A stretch of DNA of 64,000 nt from WHSW01 sp963821025. GTDB taxonomy: Bacteria; Actinomycetota; Thermoleophilia; Solirubrobacterales; 70-9. Of the stretch, positions 55,785 through 63,502 are shown piece after piece (position 1 is the stretch's first letter; every line of letters starts with the position of its first letter). The stretch lies in assembly GCA_963821025.1 (NCBI GenBank), contig CAWGCG010000005.1, positions 1 through 64,000 on the forward strand. The letters are read 5' to 3'. The notes beneath the pieces are model-generated. The model saw only the letters and a program-made list of their open reading frames with translations, made no database searches and was not told where the DNA came from. Position numbers and translations under genes: made by a program.

Positions 55785-58367
55785 GTGAGGGTCTGGCGTA
55801 GGGCTTGGCTTTGCGCGGCGCTGCTCGGCACGCTGATCGGAACAGCGGATGCGAGCGCCCTGCCGCAGGACTTCGAGGAGACGACCGCGTTCAGCGGGCT
55901 CACCAACCCGACGGTCGTTCGCTTCGCCGCCGGCGGGCGCGTGCTGGTCGCCGAAAAAAGCGGGTTGGTCAAGTCCTTCTCCGGACCGAGCGACACCTCC
56001 GCTGATGTCGTCGCCGACCTGCGCACCCAGGTACACAACTTCTGGGACCGGGGCCTGCTGGGGATGGTCCTGGACCCGAGCTTCGCCTCGAACCAGCGCA
56101 TCTACGTGCTCTACACACATGACGCCGAGATCGGTGCCAGCGCGCCGCACTGGGGCACGGCGGGCGCCACCTCCGACGGCTGTCCGACCCCGCCCGGCCC
56201 GACCGGGGACGGGTGCGTGGTCAGCGGGCGGCTCTCGCGCCTGACTCTCAACGGCACCCCCAACCCCCCCGAGACGGTGCTGATCGAGGACTGGTGCCAG
56301 CAGTATCCGAGTCACTCGGTGGGCAACCTCGAGTTCGGCGCCGACGGGGCGCTCTATGCGAGCGCCGGAGACGGTGCCAGCTTCAACTTCACCGACTACG
56401 GTCAGGGCGGTAACCCGATCAACCCCTGTGGGGACCCGCCGTTACCTCCCGGTGGGGCCCTGACGCCACCGACGGCCGAGGGTGGGGCGCTGCGCAGCCA
56501 GGACCTGCGAACGCCCCTTGATCCCGTCGGCCTCGACGGCACCGTGATCCGGGTCGACCCCGCCACCGGGGCCGCGCTGCCGAGCAACCCGAACGCCGGC
56601 AGCACCAGCTCCAACGCCCGCCGGATCATCGCCCATGGGATGCGCAACCCGTTCCGGTTCGCGATCTCGCCCGACGACGAGCTCTGGATCGGCGATGTCG
56701 GCTGGAACAGCTGGGAGGAGCTCAACCGGATGCCCAGCGACCCGCCGTCGGTGGTCAACTTCGGTTGGCCCTGCTACGAGGGCAACGGCCACCAGGGCGG
56801 CTACGACGGCGCCGACCTGAATATCTGCGAAAGCCTCTACGCCGCCGCCGGCACAGTGACGGCACCGAGCCTCACGTACAACCACAGCGCCAAGGTCGCG
56901 GGAGAAAGCTGCCCGACCGGCAGCTCCTCGGTTGCCGGGGTCGACTTCTATGAGGGCGGGCCGTTCCCGGCTGCCTACGACGACGCGCTCTTCTTTGCCG
57001 ACTACTCGCGCGACTGCATCTGGGCGATCCGGGCCGGCGCCAACGGCCGGCCCGACCCGGCGACGGTCAGCCCCTTCGTCGAGCCCGCGGCGAACCCGAC
57101 CTTCGTCCAGACCGGGCCCGACGGCGCCCTCTACTACACCGACTTCGATGGCGGCCGAGTTCAGCGAATCGGCTACTCACCAAACCGATCGCCGATCGCG
57201 GTCGCAACCGCCACACCGACCGCCGGCCCCGCTCCGCTGACGGTCAGCTTCAGCGCCGCCAGCTCCAGCGATCCCGACCCCGGCGACACCCTCGCCTACG
57301 CCTGGGACCTCGACGGCGACGGCGCCTACGACGACTCGACCGCGGTCGCCCCCATATGGAGCTACCAGCAACCGGCCTCGATCAACGTCGGGCTGCGGGT
57401 CACCGACGGCGACGGGGCCTCCCATACCGACTCGATCCGCATCGACGCCGGCAACGACCCCCCGGTGCCGTCGATCACGGCGCCGGCGAGCTCGCTGCGC
57501 TGGGAGGTCGACGAGGAGATCGACTTCGCCGGAGCCGCCTCCGACCCGCAGCAGGGAACCCTCCCGCCCGCGAGCCTCGACTGGGACCTGATCATCGACC
57601 ACTGTCCGTCGAACTGCCACCAGCACCCCGTGCAGAGCTACGACGGGGTCGCCTCCGGCAGCTTCTTCGGCCCCGACCACGAGTACCCCTCGGCGCTCGT
57701 CCTGCGGCTCGCCGCCACCGACGCCCAGGGAGCGAGCGCCGCGACCAGCGTCCGTCTGGTGCCGCGGACGGTCGACCTCACCGTGGCCTCGGACCCGGCC
57801 GGCCTCGAGGTCGCGCTCAACGCCACCAGCGGGCCGGCGCCGCTGAGCGAGACCGTGATCGAGGGCTCGCGCAACACGATCGGGGCCTCCTCGCCGCAGC
57901 GGCTCGGCAACCGGTGGTTCGAGTGGATCTCGTGGTCCGACGGCGGCGCCCCGACGCACACGGTGATCGCCGACGCCTCGCGCGCCTACTCCGCCGCGTT
58001 CTCGTCGCTCGCCGGGCCGCCTTCGCCACCGCCTCCAGCCGAACCCCCGGGCGGCGAGCCGCAGCCGCTCGAGCTGGAGACGCTGAAGCTGCGGATCCCG
58101 AAGTCGAGGCAGCGCCTGCTCGCCCGCGGCGGGCGGGCGAAGCTGCGCTGCAACCTCGACTGCGAGGCGACCCTGAAGTTGGTCGCCGAAGGCCGCCACG
58201 CGCGCCGCGCGGGGATCGAGGGGACGATCGCGCGCTCGGTCGCCGGGCTCGAGGCCGACACCCCGACCTGGGTGGCGGCGACGCTGCGCCGACGGGCCGA
58301 GCGGCGCCTGCGCGAGGCGCCGGGGTGGCTGACGCCCAAGGTGAGGGCGGAGATCGGCGCCCGCTGA
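55785..58367 (+). CDS. Secreted PQQ-dependent sugar dehydrogenase-like protein with PKD domain
   Basis: An 860-aa exported protein. The signal peptide is about 1-23 (RAWLCAALLGTLIGTADASA). A glucose/sorbosone-dehydrogenase six-bladed propeller follows (about 30-465): LTNPTVVRFAAGGRVLVAEK, DRGLLGMVLDPSF, HGMRNPFRFAISPDDELWIG, FADYSRDCIWAI. A PKD domain is at about 470-560 (SFSAASSSDPDPGDTLAYAW), then a BACON-like/Ig stretch, a proline-rich linker (SPPPPAEPPGGEP) and a basic helical tail. The start is uncertain; GTG at 55785 is chosen because it gives a normal signal peptide. Confidence 0.85.
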   Translation: MRVWRRAWLCAALLGTLIGTADASALPQDFEETTAFSGLTNPTVVRFAAGGRVLVAEKSGLVKSFSGPSDTSADVVADLRTQVHNFWDRGLLGMVLDPSFASNQRIYVLYTHDAEIGASAPHWGTAGATSDGCPTPPGPTGDGCVVSGRLSRLTLNGTPNPPETVLIEDWCQQYPSHSVGNLEFGADGALYASAGDGASFNFTDYGQGGNPINPCGDPPLPPGGALTPPTAEGGALRSQDLRTPLDPVGLDGTVIRVDPATGAALPSNPNAGSTSSNARRIIAHGMRNPFRFAISPDDELWIGDVGWNSWEELNRMPSDPPSVVNFGWPCYEGNGHQGGYDGADLNICESLYAAAGTVTAPSLTYNHSAKVAGESCPTGSSSVAGVDFYEGGPFPAAYDDALFFADYSRDCIWAIRAGANGRPDPATVSPFVEPAANPTFVQTGPDGALYYTDFDGGRVQRIGYSPNRSPIAVATATPTAGPAPLTVSFSAASSSDPDPGDTLAYAWDLDGDGAYDDSTAVAPIWSYQQPASINVGLRVTDGDGASHTDSIRIDAGNDPPVPSITAPASSLRWEVDEEIDFAGAASDPQQGTLPPASLDWDLIIDHCPSNCHQHPVQSYDGVASGSFFGPDHEYPSALVLRLAATDAQGASAATSVRLVPRTVDLTVASDPAGLEVALNATSGPAPLSETVIEGSRNTIGASSPQRLGNRWFEWISWSDGGAPTHTVIADASRAYSAAFSSLAGPPSPPPPAEPPGGEPQPLELETLKLRIPKSRQRLLARGGRAKLRCNLDCEATLKLVAEGRHARRAGIEGTIARSVAGLEADTPTWVAATLRRRAERRLREAPGWLTPKVRAEIGAR

Positions 58368-58532
58368 GCGGACGGCGCGAGCGGACATCGCTCCCGGCAT
58401 CTCGTTGATCGCCGTGCGCTGGTCGGTTGCTGGTTGTCAGGGAGGGACGGCCGTGTTAGGTTCGCCCTCCGGAGGGTCTGCTGTAGGGGTTTTTTGGTCC
58501 GTCGTTCAAACCTGCGTGCACGGAGGCAAGCG

Positions 58533-60527
58533 CTGAGCGCCGAGGTCGGTCGGGCGCTCCGCCTGGTGAGCCTCGCAACCGTCTGCGTCGTCGCCCTCCT
58601 GCCCGTCGTCTCGCCGGCCGCGGCCGAACGGCCGGGCCACGTGCGGCTCGAGCCGTGCAAGGAGGCAAAGCCGAACGGACGGTGCGGCACCGTCCCCGTG
58701 CCTCTCGATCGCTCGAACCCTGCCGCCGGGACGATCGATCTCTTCTTCGCGCTCTTTCCCCATCGTGCCTCCGGCCCGGCCGAGAGCACGATCGTGGTCA
58801 CCGAGGGCGGCCCGGGCCTTTCGGTGACCCAGGACCAGTTCCTGCGGCAGTTCTACCCCGAGATCTTCGCGCCGCTGCTGAAGACGCACGACCTGATCCT
58901 GCTCGACCAGCGGGGGGTGGGCAAGTCGGGTGCCATCGACTGCCCGGATCTCCAGCACGGCAAGGGTGACACCTACGCCGCGGTGCGTGAGTGTGGGGCG
59001 CAGCTCGGCTCCGCGGCAAACCTCTATGCGAGCGACAACGTCGCGCTCGACCTCGAGGCCGTGCGGGCGGCGCTGGGGATCGACAAGCTCGACCTCTACG
59101 GCGGGTCCTACGCGGCCCAGGACGTCCAGGCGTACGCGGCCCGTTTCCCCGAGCACGTGCGGTCCGCGGTGCTCGACTCGCCGGCGACCACCGTGGGCTG
59201 GGATGTCTTCGACCACTACTCGCCGGCGCAGTGGCTGCACGCGGCGCAGCTGATCTGCAAGCGCTCACCGAGCTGCGCCCCGGAGCCCGGCAATGCCAAG
59301 GGTGACATCGCGCGCCTCGCCCGCCGCCTGCGCAACCACCCGGTCCGCGGCGCGGCCCGCGACGCGACGGGCAAGCGCCACCGCGTCAAGGTCACCGAGG
59401 GCGACCTCCTGTGGCGCATGCTCGGCAACGACGGCAACGGCTCCTACACCGCCCCGAGCGAGATCGATGCCGCCGCCAGGGCCCTGCGCGACGGCGATCC
59501 CGCGCCGCTGCTGCGCCTCGCGGCCGAGAACGACGACCCGTTCTTCGGGGACGACGGCAAGGCGAAGCAGTTCTCGAGCGGCGAGAACTTCGCCCGCTAC
59601 TGCACCGACAACCCGATGCCGTGGGACAAGGCCGCGCCGGTCGAGACCCGCGGCGCGCAGTACACCACCGCCCGCGCGGCGCTGGCCGAGGACACCTTCG
59701 CGCCATTCTCGATCGACGGCTGGCTGGCGCCGTTGCCGACCGGTCCGCTCGGCCCCGACCCCTGCATCGAGTGGCCGGCGCCGGACCCGGACGTGCCGAC
59801 GCCGATCCCGCCGGGTGCCCAGCTTCCATCGAACGTGCCCGCCCTGGTGCTCACCGGCGACCTGGACATGTCGACGGCGCCCGAGACCGCTCGCGGGCTC
59901 GCCGACGCCTGGGCCAACAGCCGTTTGGTGGAGATCCTGCAAGCCGGCCACCACACCGCGACCCCACTCGGCGGGCGCAATGCGTGCGCCGACGGGATCA
60001 TCGTCAAGTTCATCGCCGACCTCGATCCGGGCGCGGCCCGGTGCGCGGCCAAGGCACCGCGCCTGTTCCCGGTGGTCGGGCGCTTCCCCGAGACGGTCCG
60101 CCAGGCCCGCCAGGCCGCGAGGGCACACGGCGATCACTCGAGCCCGCTCGATCGCAAGCTGGCGACCGTCGCGGCGGCCACGGTGACCGACGGCTTCCGG
60201 CGGAACTTCCAGCGCGGGGGAGCGGGGACCTCCCCCGGGCTTCGGGGAGGGACCGTCACCATCGAGCTCAACGACGACGGCGACGGCATCGTCATGCGGC
60301 TCGACAAGTCCCGTTTCGCCAGCGACGTAGCGGTCGGTGGCCGTGCGAGTTACGGCTTCGAGAGCGAGATCCTGGGCGCCAAGGTCCACCTGCGGGGGCC
60401 GCGCGGCAAGCGCGGGCGGCTGCGTATCAAGGGGCTGTGGTACGCGTACTTCCACGATGCAACCACGCTCAAGGTCCGCGGGAAGATCGGTGGGCACCGG
60501 GTCAACGTTCGCGTCCCCGCCTCGTAG
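58533..60527 (+). CDS. Secreted alpha/beta hydrolase, TAP-like, apparent CTG start
   Basis: A 664-aa exported serine hydrolase of the tripeptidyl-aminopeptidase-like family. The nucleophile is GGSYAAQD, the acid TGDLDMSTAPET, the His AGHHTATP, and the oxyanion region TEGGPGLSVTQ. A signal peptide (LVSLATVCVVALLPVVSPAAA) comes near the N-terminus, and a C-terminal beta domain (about 560-664) follows. No good standard start gives a signal with basic residues. CTG at 58533 has a perfect GGAGG six bases upstream and adds SAEVGRALR, so it is preferred. Alternatives are TTG at 58494 and GTG at 58566. Confidence 0.82.
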   Translation: MSAEVGRALRLVSLATVCVVALLPVVSPAAAERPGHVRLEPCKEAKPNGRCGTVPVPLDRSNPAAGTIDLFFALFPHRASGPAESTIVVTEGGPGLSVTQDQFLRQFYPEIFAPLLKTHDLILLDQRGVGKSGAIDCPDLQHGKGDTYAAVRECGAQLGSAANLYASDNVALDLEAVRAALGIDKLDLYGGSYAAQDVQAYAARFPEHVRSAVLDSPATTVGWDVFDHYSPAQWLHAAQLICKRSPSCAPEPGNAKGDIARLARRLRNHPVRGAARDATGKRHRVKVTEGDLLWRMLGNDGNGSYTAPSEIDAAARALRDGDPAPLLRLAAENDDPFFGDDGKAKQFSSGENFARYCTDNPMPWDKAAPVETRGAQYTTARAALAEDTFAPFSIDGWLAPLPTGPLGPDPCIEWPAPDPDVPTPIPPGAQLPSNVPALVLTGDLDMSTAPETARGLADAWANSRLVEILQAGHHTATPLGGRNACADGIIVKFIADLDPGAARCAAKAPRLFPVVGRFPETVRQARQAARAHGDHSSPLDRKLATVAAATVTDGFRRNFQRGGAGTSPGLRGGTVTIELNDDGDGIVMRLDKSRFASDVAVGGRASYGFESEILGAKVHLRGPRGKRGRLRIKGLWYAYFHDATTLKVRGKIGGHRVNVRVPAS

Positions 60528-60575
60528 CGCGGCGACCCGCAGGCGAGCGAGGCGAGCGGGAAGCGGTCCGCTTGC

Positions 60576-61070
60576 TCAGAGCTCCCAGCCGAAGCTGATC
60601 GAACGGTAGCCGGCACCCTCGCGCTCATAGAAGCGATGCGCGTCGGCGCGGGCCTCGGCCGAGTCGAGCTCGAGGTGGCTGGCGCCGCGCTCGCGCGCCC
60701 AGTCGCGCGCCGCCCCGAGCAACGCGGCGCCGACTCCTCGCGAGCGGCGGTCGGGGTCGACGGCGAGGTCCTCGACCCAGGCCCGGTAGCCGTAGCGCAC
60801 GGAATGAAGATCCTGATAGGCCGTGCAGAAGCCTATTGACGTTCCGCCCGCCTCCGCCGCTTCGGGGGCGGTCGGGTCAGCCGCGGGACGCGCCTCCTCG
60901 GCCAGCAGAACACAGGCGTCGCGGGAGTCGATCGCCTGGCGCAGGGCGACCGCGGCGCGGCGAGGGTCCCAGGACGCGGGCTGCGAGCCCGGCGGAGCGA
61001 ACAGCCACTCGTACAGGGGCACGATCGCCGCCTCCTCTCCCGCCAGCGCTGCTCTGACCTCGAACTGCAC
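60576..61070 (-). CDS. GNAT-family N-acetyltransferase
   Basis: A 164-aa acetyltransferase. VQFEVRAALAGEEAAIVPLYEW begins the fold. The acetyl-CoA motif is WVEDLAVDPDRRSRGVGAAL, followed by HLELDSAEARADAHRFYERE. An insert of about 15 residues (RPAADPTAPEAAEAGG) is loop-like. Start GTG at 61070, or GTG at 61079. Divergent from the malyl-CoA lyase gene (48-bp gap). Substrate unknown. Confidence 0.82.
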   Translation of the reverse strand: MQFEVRAALAGEEAAIVPLYEWLFAPPGSQPASWDPRRAAVALRQAIDSRDACVLLAEEARPAADPTAPEAAEAGGTSIGFCTAYQDLHSVRYGYRAWVEDLAVDPDRRSRGVGAALLGAARDWARERGASHLELDSAEARADAHRFYEREGAGYRSISFGWEL

Positions 61071-61118
61071 ACGGCTCACGCTAGCGTTGCGGCGGATCCA
61101 GCGACCCAGGAGCAGCAG

Positions 61119-62168
61119 TTGAGAACCCCCCGCGACTTCTTCAAGCCTCTTGCGATCGGCGCGCCCGATCCGGCGTCCGAGCCGGCGGTCAAGCCCTCGC
61201 GGATGATCCACTTCTTCGACGCCTCGAACGAGAAGATGGCGGCCAAGGTCCCCGAGATGGCCAAGCAGGCCGACATCCTGCTCGGCAATCTCGAGGACGC
61301 CGTCTCGGTCGACAACAAGGCCGCCGCCCGCGATGGGCTCGTCAGGGTCGCGAAGGCGACCGACTTCGGCGAGACCGCCCTCTGGACCCGCGTCAACTCG
61401 CTCGAGAGCCCCTGGGTGCTCGAAGACCTGACCACGCTGGTGGGCGAGATCGGTGACAAGCTCGAGGTGATCATGGTCCCCAAGGTCGAGGGCGCCTGGG
61501 ACATCCATTACGTCGACCGGCTGCTCGCTCAGCTCGAGGCGAAGGCAGGCCTCGAGCGCCCGCTCGGTGTCCACGCGATCCTCGAGACCGCCCAGGGCGT
61601 GGTCAACCTCGAGGAGATCGCGACCGCAAGCCCGCGGATGCAGGGAATGAGCTTCGGCCCCGCCGACCTCGCGGCCTCGCGGCGGATGAAGACGACGCGG
61701 GTCGGCGGCGGCCACCCCGGCTATCTGGTGATCAACGACCCCGATCCCGACGACCCGAAGGCGCCGCGGGCGACCGCTCAGCAGGATCCCTGGCACTACT
61801 CGATCGCGCGCATGGTCGACGCCTGCGCGATGGCCGGGATCCTCCCCTTCTACGGCCCCTACGGGGATATCAAGGACCTGCAGGGATGCGAGGCTCAGTT
61901 TCGCGCTGCCTTCCTGCTCGGCTGCGTCGGCGCCTGGTCGCTTCACCCGGCCCAGATCGAGATCGCGAAGAGGGTGTTCAGCCCCGATCCCGACGAGGTC
62001 AAGTTCGCGCGGAAGGTGATCGAGGCGATCCCCGACGGCCGCGGTGTTCACATGATCGACGGCAAGATGCAGGACGACGCCACCTGGAAGCAGTGCAAGG
62101 TGATGGTCGAGCTCGCCGAGATGCTGGCGAACAGGGACCCCGAGCTGGCCGAGGCCTACGGACTCTGA
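61119..62168 (+). CDS. mcl: L-malyl-CoA/beta-methylmalyl-CoA lyase
   Basis: A 349-aa HpcH/HpaI (CitE-like) barrel lyase. It splits beta-methylmalyl-CoA to glyoxylate and propionyl-CoA and joins or cleaves malyl-CoA, the last C-C step of the ethylmalonyl-CoA pathway. Motifs: NLEDAVSVDNKAAARDGLVR (metal Asp/Glu), HAILETAQGVVNLEEI (metal Glu), MSFGPADLAASRRM (metal Asp) and the CoA-end VGAWSLHPAQIEIAKRVF. The TTG start has CAGGAG six bases upstream. It is followed 2 bp later by a thioesterase gene, forming a two-gene operon. Confidence 0.9.
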   Translation: MRTPRDFFKPLAIGAPDPASEPAVKPSRMIHFFDASNEKMAAKVPEMAKQADILLGNLEDAVSVDNKAAARDGLVRVAKATDFGETALWTRVNSLESPWVLEDLTTLVGEIGDKLEVIMVPKVEGAWDIHYVDRLLAQLEAKAGLERPLGVHAILETAQGVVNLEEIATASPRMQGMSFGPADLAASRRMKTTRVGGGHPGYLVINDPDPDDPKAPRATAQQDPWHYSIARMVDACAMAGILPFYGPYGDIKDLQGCEAQFRAAFLLGCVGAWSLHPAQIEIAKRVFSPDPDEVKFARKVIEAIPDGRGVHMIDGKMQDDATWKQCKVMVELAEMLANRDPELAEAYGL

Positions 62169-62170
62169 GC

Positions 62171-62572
62171 TTGGGCGAGAGGTTCCGCCACCGGATCAGG
62201 GTCCGCTACAGCGAGTGCGATCCCCAGGGCCATGTCTTCAACGCCAACTACCTCGCCTATTTCGACCTCGCGCTGACCGAGCTCTGGCGCGAGCTGGGCG
62301 GTTACGAGCCGATGGTCGACGACGGCATCGACATGGTCGTCGCCGAGGCGCGGCTGCGCTACCTGGCGCCGCTCCGCTTCGACGACGAGGTCGACCTGAC
62401 GATCGGCCCGATCGCCCTCGGCACCACATCGATGACCAGCACGCTGACGATCGACCGCGGGGCCGAGATCGCCGCCGAGGGTGAGCTGCGCCACGTCTTC
62501 GTCGACCTCGAGCGCTCGGCCAAGGCGCCGATCCCCGAGGCGGTCCGGTCCGGGCTCGCGCGCTACGGGTAA
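62171..62572 (+). CDS. Hot-dog acyl-CoA thioesterase
   Basis: A 133-aa 4-hydroxybenzoyl-CoA-thioesterase-like enzyme. The catalytic segment RYSECDPQGHVFNANYLAYF includes the active Asp, followed by DMVVAEARLRYLAPLRFDDE. TTG start at 62171, two bases after the lyase stop, so the genes are co-expressed. In the pathway, malyl-CoA must be hydrolysed to malate. Known malyl-CoA thioesterases belong to the CitE-like family, so this hot-dog enzyme is an attractive but unproven alternative for that step. Confidence 0.85.
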   Translation: MGERFRHRIRVRYSECDPQGHVFNANYLAYFDLALTELWRELGGYEPMVDDGIDMVVAEARLRYLAPLRFDDEVDLTIGPIALGTTSMTSTLTIDRGAEIAAEGELRHVFVDLERSAKAPIPEAVRSGLARYG

Positions 62573-62627
62573 GCGGTGACCGGAGTCGGCCGCCGTTATC
62601 AGGTTTATGGAATATGCTGTTTGTGTT

Positions 62628-62957
62628 ATGACAGTGGTGGCCGGGAAGTTGATCAGGCGAGCGCGGCGGGCTGCGAATCTCTCTCAGGCCGAGCTGGCAT
62701 CGCGACTCGGCGTCGCTCAATCGACGATCGCAAGACTCGAATCGGCGGGATCGAACCCACGCGTAGCCACTCTCGAGCGCACACTGGCCGGCACCGGCAA
62801 CGAGCTCAAACTGGATCTCGAACGCTCGAGTTATCCGGGTATCGACGAATCGCTGCTTCGCTCGTGCCTGGAACGGACCCCGGCGGAGCGGCTCGACCAC
62901 TTCGCGAGCGCGTACAAGAGCGTGCGCCAGTTGGCGCCAACGGTGAGGTCGGATTGA
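62628..62957 (+). CDS. XRE-type helix-turn-helix protein (putative antitoxin)
   Basis: A 109-aa protein with a lambda-repressor-like HTH (KLIRRARRAANLSQAELASR, LGVAQSTIARLESAG) followed by a helical tail that could hold the partner. An AT-rich stretch just upstream (62595-62630) with TATGCT at 62613-62618 looks like a promoter and stands out in this genome. The ATG at 62628 starts the usual MTVVAGKLI; an ATG at 62607 also exists. The stop overlaps the nucleotidyltransferase start as TTGA. Confidence 0.8.
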   Translation: MTVVAGKLIRRARRAANLSQAELASRLGVAQSTIARLESAGSNPRVATLERTLAGTGNELKLDLERSSYPGIDESLLRSCLERTPAERLDHFASAYKSVRQLAPTVRSD

Positions 62958-63502
62958 CAGACCCGAAGCAGGCGCGCCCCGCGATCTGGCCAGCGGAGTT
63001 CGATGCGCGGGAGATGCTTCGGAGGTTGACGGCGAGCGGGGTCGACTTCATCGTCATCGGTGGTATCGCGATGATCATGCACGGATCCGCGCGGATGACG
63101 CGCGATCTGGACATCGTCTTCGCGACCGACGACGGTAACCTGCAGGCGCTCGGAAGGGTCTTGGTCGCCAGCGAGGCGCGGTTGCGCGGCATCGACGAGG
63201 AGATTCCGTTCGTCCCCGATGCGCGCACCTTGAGCAACGTCAGCCTATTGACGCTGGATACCGATGCCGGGTGGTTCGACGTGCACCGTCGGCCGGACGG
63301 GGCGCCCCCCTATGCGAGCTTGCGCGAACATGCCGAGCGCATGGAGGTCGGCGACTTCTCGATCCTGGTCGCCTCGATCGATGACCTGCTGGCGATGAAG
63401 CGCGCGGCGGGACGCACACAGGACCTGCTCGACATCGAGACGCTTGAGGCGATCAAGCGACTGCGCCGCCAGAGAGGCGACTCCCCGCCCGCCTCCCGCT
63501 AA
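62954..63502 (+). CDS. Nucleotidyltransferase-fold protein (putative toxin)
   Basis: A 182-aa protein. The N-terminal IVIGGIAMIMHGSARMTRDL with DLDIVFA gives the nucleotidyltransferase GG...DxD pattern, and FDVHRR follows near residue 115. This is the AbiEii/MNT-like superfamily, whose toxins can add nucleotides to tRNA. TTG start overlapping the HTH stop (TTGA) marks an operon with the regulator, the usual layout of a type II/IV toxin-antitoxin or defence pair. The toxin role is inferred. The stop TAA overlaps the convergent PEP carboxykinase stop. Confidence 0.78.
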   Translation: MTDPKQARPAIWPAEFDAREMLRRLTASGVDFIVIGGIAMIMHGSARMTRDLDIVFATDDGNLQALGRVLVASEARLRGIDEEIPFVPDARTLSNVSLLTLDTDAGWFDVHRRPDGAPPYASLREHAERMEVGDFSILVASIDDLLAMKRAAGRTQDLLDIETLEAIKRLRRQRGDSPPASR

